A stretch of DNA of 64,000 bases from Agromyces bauzanensis (GCF_014645655.1 NZ_BMMD01000003.1:124001-188000), one strand, 5' to 3'. Shown: positions 6,667 through 16,109, counted from the stretch's first letter. Numbers and translations: made by a program. Notes: generated from the sequence alone by a model not told the origin.

Positions 6667-9336
6667 TCACGCGCGCCTCCTGATGCGTGTCATCACCGGC
6701 ACGGCCAGCGCGGTCACGAGGCCGGCGGCCAGCCCGATCGGCACGGCGGCGGCGGCCGGGCCGATCTCGGGGTCCTCGGGGGTCGGTGCACCCGCCAGCG
6801 CCCCCGAGGCGTCACCGGTGGCCGCCGGGTCGGTGACGGCCGACGTAGTGCCCGCCGGCGCCGGCGCCGGTTGCTGCGCCGAAGGCGCCGGCGGGGTGAG
6901 ACTGCCGCCACTGCCCACGTACGCGCCCGACGACGGGGACGACGGAGACGACGGAGACGACGGGGACGACGGGGACGTCGGGAACGTCCCCTGCTCGATC
7001 GCATCCGCCGCAGCGAGGGCCTGGTCCACCCACGACTGCGGCAGCGGCGCGTACCCGGGCGGGAGTTCGCCGACGTCGGTGCCCGGCGTCTGGCCGTCGC
7101 GGGCGGCGTACCGGATGAGGTCGGCGTACACGGCGCGCAGCTCGGCGTCGGTCTGCTTCGGGTTCAGCGCGGCGTACACCGGCATGGTGAGCGGATAGGC
7201 GGTGGGTGCCGCTTCGGCCGCCTTGCCGCCGAAGTCGTACTGGAGCACCTTCGGCTGCGCCGCCGTGGGCGTCATGGCCGCGGCCGCCGCCGCGAGGCTC
7301 TCGCGAGTGGGGGTCACGTACTCGCCCGCCGGGTTGCGCAGCGACGCGGTCACCGTCTGGTAGAGGGCGGCGGCCGGCGCGGTGGTCACGCCGATCACCT
7401 TCTGGCTGCCGAACAGCTCGCGCGGCGTCTTTCCGAACTTCGGGGGCACCGCGAACTTGTCCCAGCCGCCGAGCAGCAGGCCGTCGCCGCGCAGCACGCG
7501 ATAGGCGCCATCGGCGAAGCTGTTGGTGAACGGCCGGTTGGTGACGAGGCTGATCGGGCCGGTGCCGTTGGCCGGGTCGCTCACGGTCGTGTCGGGCTTC
7601 TCGATGGGGTCGGCCTTGGGAAAGCTCTCGGTCGGCAGCGCCAAGCCGTGCCCGGTCGGATTCACCTCGGGGTTGGTCGAATACCAGGGATTCACGATCA
7701 TCCCCCACTCGTCGGGCGTGCCGTCGAGCCAGGCCCGGGCGTCGGGGTCGGCGAGCACGTACTCCCACAGGCGCATGGCGAGGTCGGAGCGACCCGAGGG
7801 CATGAGCATGTCGGCCGCCGACGCCCCCGAGATGATCTGGGCCGACCATTCCGGGTCGTTGATCTCGCGGAACTCCGGGTCCTGCACGATCGTGCGCGCG
7901 TTCTTCCCCGGCTTCGAGAAACTCTCGAAGCCGATGTGCGACCTGTCGGCGCCCCCCGGCAGCGATTCCCAGTACGACGCGGTCAGCAGCTTCGCCACGA
8001 GTCGCGGCGTGAGCTTCATCTCGGTCATCGGCAGCGCCGCGCGGGCCTTGTACTCCTCGGAAGCCTCAGTCGGATGCGGCTGCCGGTCGATCGCGAACGA
8101 GATCGCGATGCCCGACAAGGCGACGGGCGCGTAGGCCACCGGGTCGGCGGCGTCGGCCACGCGGCTCAGGTCGAGAGGGCGCGACGTGAATGCCAGCGGG
8201 CTCGGCGCCGTGCCCGCGGCGCGCGCCAGCGCATCGGTCTCGTTGCCCTGGCTGAGCACGAACGGGGAGCCGTTCTCGCCGAGGCAGAGCCGCGGCTGCC
8301 ACGACGCCACCGCCCCGGCGACGAGCTCGCTCCCCGCCAGCTGTCGCTCTGCTGCGCCGATCTCGCAGCGCACGCCGAGCGGCTTGAACTCGAGCTTCAC
8401 CGCCAGGTGGTGCTCCCAGGCATCCCACCACAGCCCCGACCGGTCGATCTGCACAGATCCCGAGTCGTGCGTGCCGCGCGGGATGATCACGAGCCAGCAC
8501 GACTGACCCACCACGGTGTCGTCGGGCTGCGTGACCGGCGTCCCGCAACCCAGACCGGTGGACTGCAGGGCCGTCTGCACCTCGAACGGCACCGAACCCG
8601 AACCGTCGGCCCCGGCGCCCGCCCACGGGACCTCGTTCGTGGTGAACGCGGAGAAGAACGGATTCGTGTTCAGGTTCACGTACTCGGTGCCGGTCTTCTG
8701 CTTGATGTTGCCCGCGTCGTCGGTCGTGAGGTTGTTCACCACGCGATCCGGCGGAGCCAGCTTCTCGTCGACGATGCCCTCGGGATTGGCGGCGACGAAC
8801 GGGATGCCGGTGTACGTCGGCACGAAGAAGTTGTCAGCAGGATCGGTGTACGGCACGTCCCGTTCAGCGACCGCCTCATCCGCCACGGCGTAGCCGTCGC
8901 GCGCCGCGCCCCAGCCGAGCGTGCCGCCGTACTGGCACGTACGACGATCGGGGTGCCCCGGGTGCTCGGGATCCTCGCCCCAGCACTGCGCGACCTGCAG
9001 GAAGTTCGCTCCGCCATAGTTGCCCGAGGGGCGCACCGACGACTTGCCGCCCTTCCAGCGCACCTCGATGCCCTGCGACACGAGGTCACGGGTCTGCGAG
9101 ACCGTGACCTCGAGATCGGGGAACGGCGCCCCCTCGGGGTTCAGCGCGTCGTGCGCGTTAGTGAGGCTCACCGCGCTCGAGGTGATCGTCTCGTCGGCCG
9201 CGGCCGCGGGTTCGGCCGGCACCACGGCCCCGCCGAACCCCACGGCGCCGGCCACCAGCAGGCCGACGACCAGCCCCGAGAAGCCGGCTCCGAGCCAGAC
9301 CGCGCCGGCCGGGGCATCCGTCGACCTCGTGCTCAT
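6667..9336 (-). CDS. Giant membrane-anchored PstS-like extracellular protein
   Basis: 889 aa. An N-terminal hydrophobic segment (about 12-45) acts as signal or anchor. A large extracellular region follows, rich in Trp and Pro, with a Cys-containing N-terminal half (QCWGEDPEHPGHPDRRTC). A binding-fold-like half follows: ERQLAGSELVAGAVASW, PLAFTSRPLDLS, LMPSGRSDLAMRLWEYV, YPLTMPVYAALNPKQTDA. It then has a Ser-Pro-Ser repeat spacer, a Pro/Ala spacer and a C-terminal transmembrane helix ending in RIRRRA. No lipobox. ATG 9336 overlaps the pstS stop (ATGA), so it is co-translated with pstS. The binding-fold call rests on short motifs and the ligand is unknown. Confidence 0.75.
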   Translation of the reverse strand: MSTRSTDAPAGAVWLGAGFSGLVVGLLVAGAVGFGGAVVPAEPAAAADETITSSAVSLTNAHDALNPEGAPFPDLEVTVSQTRDLVSQGIEVRWKGGKSSVRPSGNYGGANFLQVAQCWGEDPEHPGHPDRRTCQYGGTLGWGAARDGYAVADEAVAERDVPYTDPADNFFVPTYTGIPFVAANPEGIVDEKLAPPDRVVNNLTTDDAGNIKQKTGTEYVNLNTNPFFSAFTTNEVPWAGAGADGSGSVPFEVQTALQSTGLGCGTPVTQPDDTVVGQSCWLVIIPRGTHDSGSVQIDRSGLWWDAWEHHLAVKLEFKPLGVRCEIGAAERQLAGSELVAGAVASWQPRLCLGENGSPFVLSQGNETDALARAAGTAPSPLAFTSRPLDLSRVADAADPVAYAPVALSGIAISFAIDRQPHPTEASEEYKARAALPMTEMKLTPRLVAKLLTASYWESLPGGADRSHIGFESFSKPGKNARTIVQDPEFREINDPEWSAQIISGASAADMLMPSGRSDLAMRLWEYVLADPDARAWLDGTPDEWGMIVNPWYSTNPEVNPTGHGLALPTESFPKADPIEKPDTTVSDPANGTGPISLVTNRPFTNSFADGAYRVLRGDGLLLGGWDKFAVPPKFGKTPRELFGSQKVIGVTTAPAAALYQTVTASLRNPAGEYVTPTRESLAAAAAAMTPTAAQPKVLQYDFGGKAAEAAPTAYPLTMPVYAALNPKQTDAELRAVYADLIRYAARDGQTPGTDVGELPPGYAPLPQSWVDQALAAADAIEQGTFPTSPSSPSSPSSPSSPSSGAYVGSGGSLTPPAPSAQQPAPAPAGTTSAVTDPAATGDASGALAGAPTPEDPEIGPAAAAVPIGLAAGLVTALAVPVMTRIRRRA
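6929..6973 (-). repeat. In-frame 9-bp tandem repeat (Ser-Pro-Ser units)
   Basis: Five consecutive copies of GACGACGGR on the plus strand encode (SPS)n in the giant PstS-like protein. It lies in the stalk between the folded part and the C-terminal helix. Copy-number change would alter stalk length without a frameshift. Confidence 0.8.
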
Positions 9337-10991
9337 CGTTTCACCCCGCTCGACGACGACCCGGCGGTGGCTTCGGCACGTCGCAGCCGTTGCGACAGAT
9401 ACGGGGGCAGCGCCACCGCGGCGAGCAGCAGCAGCACGGCGCCGAGCATCACCGACTCCTCCCAGCCCCAGCCGTTGTCGCCCACCGTGAACGGCGAGGC
9501 GATCGCTGCGCCGGCCACCGTGGAGCCGCCGTCGGAGATCAGGTTGCCGTTCTCGTCGTACACCGCCCCCCCGGCCCCGCCCGCCGCCGCCTCGGCAGCC
9601 GCGGCCGCCGGATCACCGGTGGCGGCACCGCCGGCCGCGCTCCCGTCTGCGGCTGCGCCCGCCCCGCCGGTCGCGGCACCCCCGCCGCCCTTCCCCGACA
9701 CCGGAGTCTCTTCGCGAGCACCGGCCGTGCCCGTCGTGCACTGGGCCGGTCCGCGCTTGTCGCACGCGGCCGGCTGGTGGGCGGTCAGGGCGAGCTGGTT
9801 CTTGTCGGGTGAGTCACCCGGCTTGAACGTGGGGTTGTTGCACGAGTTCGGGTCGACGTTCGCCGAGCCGGCGCCCGGGATGCGCCTGATCTGGTCGAAG
9901 CCCGCGAGCACGAGATTCATCGGCAGCGGCGAATACCCGAGATCGGGGGCCTGCTGCTGGCCCTCGCAGAGGAAGTAGCTCGCGAACGCACCGAGCGTCG
10001 CGCCCTTCGCCGTGGTGAACACGGGGGCGACATCCGGTCTCACCTCGGTCGGCACGATCACGTAGGAGTAGCTCGAGAGCGGGTACGTGCGAGGGTCGGC
10101 GTTGTTGTACACGCCGTCGAGGATCTGCGTCAGGTAGTCGGCCGAGGCGGGATCGGTGTTGATCCGGGCTTTCAGGAGCGCGACGGCCACCGAACTGGCC
10201 GTCGGCTCGATGTAGTAGTCGGCGGCGTTCAGCACCTTCGCGACCGGGAAGCCCGCTTCCAGCGCGTAGGAGTACTCGACGTACGTGATCGCGCCCTCGC
10301 CGTAGCCCTGGGCCACGTACCCTGCGACCTGCGCCGAGCCGCTCTGCGCCTTGCCGTTCGGCGGTGTCGGGAACTGCGAGGTCATGCCGGTGGTCCACAG
10401 ATTGGGGTACTGCTTCGACATCCACAGCGTGAACTGCGCGGTCGTTCCCGAACCGTCGGAGCGCACGATCGGCACGATCGCCTTGTCGGGCATCGCCAGC
10501 CCGGGGTTGTCGGCCTGGATCGCCCTGTCGTTCCAGTTCCTGATCGCGCCGGAGAAGATCTTCGTGATCACCTCGCCCGACAGCCGCAGGTTCGTGACCC
10601 GCTTGCCGCCGATGACGAGGTGGTACATGAACGCCGTGCCACCGGCGACGATCGGCATGTACGCGTACCCGCGAGGCGACACCTCGGGCGCGGAGCCGTC
10701 TTCTGGTCTCGCCTGGAACGGGATCTCGCTCACCGCGAAGTCGACCGTGCCCTGGATGAAGTCGCGGCGACCGGCCGACGAGCCGACGCCGGTGTAGTTC
10801 ACCTGCATGCCGTAGTTCGTCGCCACGTTCGACTTCCATTGGTCGATCGCGTTCTGGGACCAGGTCGACCCGGTGCCGGTGATCGGCTCATAGGTGGTGG
10901 CGGCGCTCGCGGGCAGCGCGATGCCCACGGTGAGCAGCAGGGTGCCGAGCACGGCGACCAGCCGCGTCCGGCGGTGCTTCAGCGGGTTCAT
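9333..10991 (-). CDS. pstS: Phosphate-binding protein PstS with C-terminal membrane anchor
   Basis: 552 aa. High-affinity phosphate receptor of the PstSCAB importer. Signal peptide (VAVLGTLLLTVGIALPASA) without a lipobox Cys, then a full PstS domain: ITGTGSTWSQNAIDQW, GSSAGRRDFIQGTVDFAVSEIPF, FSGAIRNWNDRAI, VRSDGSGTTAQFTLW and GAITYVEYSYAL. After about residue 400 comes a Gly/Ala-rich spacer and a single C-terminal helix (SVMLGAVLLLLAAVALPPYL) with a basic tail. The receptor is therefore tethered from its C-terminus instead of by a lipid. ATG 10991 overlaps the pstA stop (ATGA). Confidence 0.95.
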   Translation of the reverse strand: MNPLKHRRTRLVAVLGTLLLTVGIALPASAATTYEPITGTGSTWSQNAIDQWKSNVATNYGMQVNYTGVGSSAGRRDFIQGTVDFAVSEIPFQARPEDGSAPEVSPRGYAYMPIVAGGTAFMYHLVIGGKRVTNLRLSGEVITKIFSGAIRNWNDRAIQADNPGLAMPDKAIVPIVRSDGSGTTAQFTLWMSKQYPNLWTTGMTSQFPTPPNGKAQSGSAQVAGYVAQGYGEGAITYVEYSYALEAGFPVAKVLNAADYYIEPTASSVAVALLKARINTDPASADYLTQILDGVYNNADPRTYPLSSYSYVIVPTEVRPDVAPVFTTAKGATLGAFASYFLCEGQQQAPDLGYSPLPMNLVLAGFDQIRRIPGAGSANVDPNSCNNPTFKPGDSPDKNQLALTAHQPAACDKRGPAQCTTGTAGAREETPVSGKGGGGAATGGAGAAADGSAAGGAATGDPAAAAAEAAAGGAGGAVYDENGNLISDGGSTVAGAAIASPFTVGDNGWGWEESVMLGAVLLLLAAVALPPYLSQRLRRAEATAGSSSSGVKR

Positions 10992-12238
10992 TGCGGTTCC
11001 TCCAGCGGTTCGGCGGATGCCGCGAGGCGGCGTGCTGCGGCGGCATCCATGCGTTCGACGTCTCGTTCCGACGCGGCGCGCGCGGCGCGCTGCTGGCGGG
11101 GCGACAGGTCTCCGGGGCCCCGGCCGCCGATGACGCGGGCGATCGCGAACAGCGCCAGCACGAGCAGCAGCAGCACGGCGGCCGCGCCGAAGCCGCGCGC
11201 GATGATGTTCGGCTCGGGCGAACGCACGAAGTCGAACACCTGCAGCGGCAGCGAGATCATAGGGCCCTCGAAGGGATTCGTGTTCATCACGCTCGTGACG
11301 CCCGACGTGAGCAGCACGGGCGACGTCTCGCCGATGCCGCGGGCGGTGCCGAGGATCACGGCGGTGACGAGCCCCGAGCGCGCCGTCGGCAGCACCACCT
11401 GCCACACCGTGCGCCACTTCGACGCGCCGAGCGCGTACGACGCCTCGCGCAGGCTCCCCGCGACGAGGCGCAGCACCACGTCGGACGCGCGCACGATGAT
11501 CGGCAGCATCATCACCGTGATGGCGAGCGCTGCCGCGAACCCTGATCGCTGGTGCGTGAAGACCAGGATGACCGCCGAGTAGATGAACAGGCCGGCCACG
11601 ATCGAGGGCAACGCGGTCATGGCGTCGACGACGGTACGCACGAACCGCGCGAAGCGCCCGCCCACCTCGTTGAGGAACAACGCCGTGACGATGCCGAGCG
11701 GAATCGAGATCGCGAGCGCGATGCCGATCTGGATCAGCGTGCCGACGATCGCGTGCGCGACCCCGCCGACGTCGAGGCCGTCGAGCGGGCCTGCGAACTC
11801 CATGTCCTGGAAGAAGAAGTTCAGGTGCAGCAGGGCGGGGAATCCGCGCACCAGCGCGTACGCCACCACGAAGATCAGTGCGGTGCCCAGGATGACCCCG
11901 GCGCTCGCGAGCACGACCGTCATCACGCGATCGATCACCTCGCGCCCGTCGGAGGTCGTGCTCACCAGCAACGCGTAGATGCCGATGAAGCACAGGAACG
12001 CCACGACGACGAACCCGACGAAGCCGCTCAGGGGCGCGATCCAGCCGAACAGCAGGATCGCGATCGCGAGGGCGCCGGCGACGGCGCCCAGCAGGGCGTA
12101 CCGGTCGTCGAGCCGCGCCGAGCGCAGCCGGAGGCGAGGGCCGACCTCGATGCCGTCCTTGACCGGCACGGCCGTGCGCGCCTCAGCCTCGCTCGTCGCC
12201 TCGTCGGGCTCGAGCTGCTCGAGGGTGGTCAGCGACAT
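10988..12238 (-). CDS. pstA: Phosphate ABC transporter permease PstA
   Basis: Inner-membrane half of the phosphate channel, 416 aa. A hydrophilic N-terminal extension of about 40 residues precedes two extra helices (LLGAVAGALAIAILLFGWIAPL and VGFVVVAFLCFIGIYALL). Then comes the normal PstA core with the EAA-type loop LREASYALGASKWRTVWQVVLP that contacts PstB. The family is usually about 300 aa, so the N-terminus is longer than typical. ATG 12238 (TGATG with the pstC stop) was preferred; an in-frame GTG three bases upstream is equally possible. Confidence 0.95.
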   Translation of the reverse strand: MSLTTLEQLEPDEATSEAEARTAVPVKDGIEVGPRLRLRSARLDDRYALLGAVAGALAIAILLFGWIAPLSGFVGFVVVAFLCFIGIYALLVSTTSDGREVIDRVMTVVLASAGVILGTALIFVVAYALVRGFPALLHLNFFFQDMEFAGPLDGLDVGGVAHAIVGTLIQIGIALAISIPLGIVTALFLNEVGGRFARFVRTVVDAMTALPSIVAGLFIYSAVILVFTHQRSGFAAALAITVMMLPIIVRASDVVLRLVAGSLREASYALGASKWRTVWQVVLPTARSGLVTAVILGTARGIGETSPVLLTSGVTSVMNTNPFEGPMISLPLQVFDFVRSPEPNIIARGFGAAAVLLLLVLALFAIARVIGGRGPGDLSPRQQRAARAASERDVERMDAAAARRLAASAEPLEEPQ

Positions 12239-13305
12239 CACACCTCGCTCTCAGCGCCGGAGCGGGAGCGTGCGACGACCGACGCGGCGGTGAAGTTGAT
12301 GACGAGCGTGACCAGGAACAGCACGAGGCCCGCCGCCATCAGCGCCGAGAGCGCGAACTCGCTCGCCTCTCCGTACCGTAGGGCGATGAGCGCGGAGACC
12401 GAGTTGCTGCCGGTCTTCAGCACCTGCCAGTTGATGGAGAAGATCGGCGAGATGATCATGTAGACCGCGATCGTCTCGCCGAGTGCCCGGCCGAGGCCGA
12501 GCATGGTGCCGCCGATGATGCCGCCGCGGCCGAACGGCAGCACGACCGCGGTGATCATGCCCCAGCGCGTCGCGCCGAGTGCGTAGGCCGCCTCGCGTTC
12601 GCCCGCCGGAGCCTGCATGAAGGCCTCGCGCATGATCGAGGTCTGCGTCGGCACGACCATGAGGGCGACCACGACACCGGCGATGAAGGCCGACGAGGTG
12701 AACGCACTGGCATCCGTCAGCGGTTCGCCGGTCTGGTCGGTGACCGCGAAGAAGGGGATCCAGCCGAAGTAGGTCGAGATCCAGCGCGACACGGGAATGA
12801 TGTTCTCCTGCAGGAAGAAGACCCCCCACAGGCCGAACACCACGCTGGGCACCGCAGCCATCAGGTCGACCACGGTGATCGACCACTGCTTGAGCTTTCC
12901 CGTCAGCACCTCGGAGATGAGCATCGAGGTGCCGAGCGCGAGCGGCACCGACACGCACATGGCGATGACCGCGATGGTGATCGTGCCGAACAGCACCGCC
13001 GCGATGCCGAACTCGCCGGTCTCGGGCGACCACTGCTGCTCGACGAGGAACCCGAATCCGGTCACCTGCAGCGCCGAGCCCGCACGCAGCGAGAGGAACA
13101 GGCCGACGGCGAGCATGATGGCGACGGTCGCACCGCCCGCCGCGAAGGCGACCGAACGGAAGATCGAGTCGGACCGCGAGGGCCTGGGCGTCAGCGATCG
13201 CGGCTCCTGCGGCGGCTGTGCCGACGGGCCCTCCTCGGCGAGGATCACCGTGGTGGTGACCTCGCCGGCGCTGCGATCGTCGCTCACGACCGCTCCGATC
13301 GACAT
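12238..13305 (-). CDS. pstC: Phosphate ABC transporter permease PstC
   Basis: 355 aa permease partner of PstA. Six membrane helices, the EAA-type loop (EREAAYALGATRWGMITAVVLP), and the PstC segments AAVPSVVFGLWGVFFL and GRALGETIAVYMI are visible. The start was moved to the ATG at 13305 because the reading frame further upstream encodes a non-conserved Arg-rich stretch and GAGG precedes this ATG. It is the first gene of the pst operon; 150 bp separate it from the kinase gene upstream on the same strand. Confidence 0.95.
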   Translation of the reverse strand: MSIGAVVSDDRSAGEVTTTVILAEEGPSAQPPQEPRSLTPRPSRSDSIFRSVAFAAGGATVAIMLAVGLFLSLRAGSALQVTGFGFLVEQQWSPETGEFGIAAVLFGTITIAVIAMCVSVPLALGTSMLISEVLTGKLKQWSITVVDLMAAVPSVVFGLWGVFFLQENIIPVSRWISTYFGWIPFFAVTDQTGEPLTDASAFTSSAFIAGVVVALMVVPTQTSIMREAFMQAPAGEREAAYALGATRWGMITAVVLPFGRGGIIGGTMLGLGRALGETIAVYMIISPIFSINWQVLKTGSNSVSALIALRYGEASEFALSALMAAGLVLFLVTLVINFTAASVVARSRSGAESEV

Positions 13306-13380
13306 GTCATCGTGTGGAACCTCGGACCTCGAACTCGGACGCTGGAGTGGTGGCGCGTACGAGCGCCGACACGACCTCAC

Positions 13381-13400
13381 GGTGATTGCGGAAGGTGAAC
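13381..13400 (-). promoter_or_regulatory. Candidate PHO-box-like repeat upstream of pstC
   Basis: On the minus strand the segment reads GTTCACC-TTCCGCAA-TCACC, a repeated TCACC with a 13-bp period about 80 bp upstream of pstC. Actinobacterial PhoP boxes are GTTCACC-type repeats with an 11-bp period, so the match is imperfect. No clear -10 was found nearby. Confidence 0.25.
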
Positions 13401-13455
13401 GCTGGATTTCGCCCACACGAAGGACGACTGGACGGCACGTTGCGAACCGAGCGAC

Positions 13456-15237
13456 TCAGTCGGCTTCGGCCCCAGGAGTGGGAGTGGGAGTGGGCGTTGG
13501 CGTTGGCGTGGAGGGCGGCGGGATCTCGGCCTCGAGCAGCGTGACGGTGGTGCGCAGCTCCACCGATGCGCCCTCACCCGGGTCGGTGCCCACGATCGTG
13601 CCCACGGCGACCCCCGCGGTGAGCCGTGAGCCGATCGCGACCGTGAATCCCGCCCGCTGCAGCGCTGCCAGGGCTTCGGCGCGTGAGAGGCCGACCACGT
13701 GCGGCACCCGATTGAACCCCGAGGCGACCGTGAGCGAGACGGCTGTTCCTTCGTCGAGGGTCGTACCCGCCTCGGGCGATGAACCGAGCACCGTGTCACT
13801 GGGACGCTCGGACTCGACGACGGTGAGCTCGCCGACGACCAGGCCGGCATGGGCGAGTGTGCGCGTCGCGTCGGCGAGGGTCGAGAGCGCCAGATCCGGC
13901 ACGACGACGCGAGCGACTGCGGGGATCGTCTCCACGGGCGCGCTCGGCGGCGGGACGGCCGGCGGCGGCGCGGCGGCCGGCGGCGGCGCGGCCTGCTCCC
14001 CGGACGGCGCCGGAGTCGGCACCGGAACGGCCGGGGAGCTCGCTGCGACGACACCGAGGATGGTCGCGACCGTGAGGAGCAGAACGACACCCGACGCCCA
14101 TGCACCGGCAGTGCTGCGCCCGCGCCCGGCGACGAGACGCCGTTTCCCGCTCCGCTTCGGAGCGCCTCGACGGCGCACTGCGCCCGCCCGCTGCACGGCG
14201 GTGACTTCGGTGGTCGGCGACCGCGTCGGCACCGTCGTGCTCCCGAGCACGCGCGTCACGGCCTCACGCTGGGGCCTGCCGACCGCCGAGGTAGCCGACG
14301 TCGCCCGCGTGCTCCCGGGCTCGGTCTTCGGCTTCGCGCCGGAGGCCCCGGCGGCGGTCTCGAGTTCGGCCCGCATCTCGGTGGCCGAGGCGAACCGGTC
14401 CGCCGCATCCTTCAGGAGCGCCCGTACCACGATCCGGTCGATCCGGCGCGGAATGCGCGAGTCCATCACCGACGGCACCGGCGGCGGGGCCTCGAGGTGG
14501 GCGCGCATCGTCTCGGCCGGAGTGGCGCGCGGGAACGGCGCGTGTCCGGTGAGGGCGAAGTAGAGCACCGCACCCGTCTGGTAGAGATCGCCGCGCTCGT
14601 CGACGGCGCCCCCGCGAACCTGTTCGGGAGACATGTAGTTCACATTGCCGATCACCCCGGCGCGGGCCGAAACGTCGGTCACCGACTCGCTGCGCAGGAT
14701 ATCGGTGCCGAGGGCGGCGCGGCCCGCGGCATCCGCAAGTCCGAAGTCCAGCAGTCGCACGCCGTCGGTCGTCAGGCGACCCGATGGATCGAGGGAGACC
14801 ATGACGTTGGCCGGCGACACGTCGCGATGCACGAGACCCGCGCCGTGCGCCGCCTCGAGCGCGCGCAGCACGCCGTCGATCACGTCGATCGCCTCGTCGA
14901 CGCTCAACTGTCCGTGCCGCTCGACCTGCTCCGAGAGACTCCGCCCCTGAGCACGCTCGAGGGCGATCCACGCCACCGGCTCCCCGGTTGCCTCATGGGT
15001 GCCGACCCCGAGCACGCCGGCGATGTTCGGATGCCGGAGTCCCTGGGCACGTCGTGCCTCCTCGAAGAACGCCTCACGCGCAGCCGGCCGGTTCGACAAG
15101 TGCGGGTGCAGGAGCTTCAGGGCGACGGATGAACCGTCCGTCGTATCGAGCGCCGCGAAGACCGAGGCCGAACCGCCTGTGCCGAGCAACTCGCCGAGGC
15201 GGAACCGCCCGGAGATGAGGCCGGACGGTTGGGTCAT
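13456..15237 (-). CDS. PASTA-domain Ser/Thr protein kinase (PknB-like)
   Basis: 593 aa membrane kinase that probably senses peptidoglycan fragments. Cytosolic kinase domain about 10-290: Gly-rich loop GTGGSASVF, VALK (Lys41), HRD (137-139), DFG (164-166), SPEQ. The catalytic loop reads HRDVSPAN where PknB-type kinases have HRDVKPxN, so the usual Lys is Ser141. A basic, Thr-rich juxtamembrane region precedes one transmembrane helix (about 385-410). A Pro-rich spacer and two PASTA-like repeats (VVVPDLALSTLADA..., RVPHVVGLSRAEAL...) follow, and the C-terminus is a Thr-Pro run. The start ATG 15237 overlaps the transglycosylase stop (ATGA), so the two are coupled. Confidence 0.93.
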   Translation of the reverse strand: MTQPSGLISGRFRLGELLGTGGSASVFAALDTTDGSSVALKLLHPHLSNRPAAREAFFEEARRAQGLRHPNIAGVLGVGTHEATGEPVAWIALERAQGRSLSEQVERHGQLSVDEAIDVIDGVLRALEAAHGAGLVHRDVSPANVMVSLDPSGRLTTDGVRLLDFGLADAAGRAALGTDILRSESVTDVSARAGVIGNVNYMSPEQVRGGAVDERGDLYQTGAVLYFALTGHAPFPRATPAETMRAHLEAPPPVPSVMDSRIPRRIDRIVVRALLKDAADRFASATEMRAELETAAGASGAKPKTEPGSTRATSATSAVGRPQREAVTRVLGSTTVPTRSPTTEVTAVQRAGAVRRRGAPKRSGKRRLVAGRGRSTAGAWASGVVLLLTVATILGVVAASSPAVPVPTPAPSGEQAAPPPAAAPPPAVPPPSAPVETIPAVARVVVPDLALSTLADATRTLAHAGLVVGELTVVESERPSDTVLGSSPEAGTTLDEGTAVSLTVASGFNRVPHVVGLSRAEALAALQRAGFTVAIGSRLTAGVAVGTIVGTDPGEGASVELRTTVTLLEAEIPPPSTPTPTPTPTPTPGAEAD

Positions 15238-16109
15238 CCCCGGGCTCGCTCGGCGTAGTCGCTCGCCGCGGCGGCCACGGCGTCGACGTACGCGTCCACG
15301 TGGTTGTAGGCGAAGACCGCGCTGCGCCAGGCGGCCGGATCGGACAGGTCGCCGGAGTTGCACAGGTATCGTGCGGCGGCGAGCGATACGTCATCGATCT
15401 GCTGGGGATCTGCGATCCCGTCGGCGTTTCCGTCCGCGCGCCACTCCTGCCATGTCGACGGGATGAACTGCATCGGTCCGACGGCACGGTCGGTCGCCGG
15501 GGAACCGTCGAGCACGCCGCCGTCGGTGTCATCGATGCGGTCGAATTGCTCGCCGTCGAGGTCGGGGCCGAGGATCGCCGGTCGCGCAACCCCGTCGTCG
15601 CCGAGCGACGACCTGCCATGGGTGCCATGCCCGGACTCCAGCCGACCGATGGCGGCGAGGGTGCTCCAGCCGATGCGGCAGCCCGGCGCCTCGCTCCGCA
15701 TCGCAAGCTCGGCTCCCGCGTAGCCGAGCAGCGCTCGGAGGGGGATCCCGGTGCGGGCCGCCTGCTCGCTCGCCCAGGCGGGGTCGACGTGTGCCGCGTT
15801 CCCGCGCGTCCCCGCACGGGCGACCGCCGCGGCATCCGGAGTCGTGTCGGACACTGTGTCGGATGCCGCGGGCCGCACGACATCGGCCGGCACCGCGGCA
15901 TCCTCGCCCTCGGGCGTTTCCGCGGCGACGAGCTCTCCCGGGTCCACGGACTCCCCCGAGCCGGCGGCCTGCCGCGAGCCGCCGACACCGGCGGAGGAGT
16001 GCGGCTCAGCGGACGTGATGGCGCCGCCGAACATCCAGACCGCGAGTGCGAGGAACGCCGCGAGCATCACCATCGGCCACGCATGCCCTCGTCGCCCACC
16101 GTCAGGCAT
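15234..16109 (-). CDS. Membrane-anchored lytic transglycosylase (SLT/GH23-like)
   Basis: 291 aa. N-terminal signal-anchor (MVMLAAFLALAVWMFGGA), a low-complexity Glu/Ala/Asp spacer to about 110, then a transglycosylase domain: IPLRALLGYAGAELAM, WSTLAAIGRLESGHG (catalytic Glu in RLESG), GPMQFIPSTWQEW, DVSLAAARYLC, AVFAYNHVDAYV. Members cleave peptidoglycan glycan strands outside the membrane. The start overlaps the upstream gene (ATGCCTGA) and its stop overlaps the PASTA-kinase start, giving a three-gene coupled operon with a cell-wall theme. Confidence 0.92.
   Translation of the reverse strand: MPDGGRRGHAWPMVMLAAFLALAVWMFGGAITSAEPHSSAGVGGSRQAAGSGESVDPGELVAAETPEGEDAAVPADVVRPAASDTVSDTTPDAAAVARAGTRGNAAHVDPAWASEQAARTGIPLRALLGYAGAELAMRSEAPGCRIGWSTLAAIGRLESGHGTHGRSSLGDDGVARPAILGPDLDGEQFDRIDDTDGGVLDGSPATDRAVGPMQFIPSTWQEWRADGNADGIADPQQIDDVSLAAARYLCNSGDLSDPAAWRSAVFAYNHVDAYVDAVAAAASDYAERARG

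Noticed and set aside
6568-9978. 1136-codon open frame on the plus strand
   Set aside because: It is antisense to pstS and the giant PstS-like gene, is Arg/His-rich with no domain, and is a by-product of GC-rich codon use.
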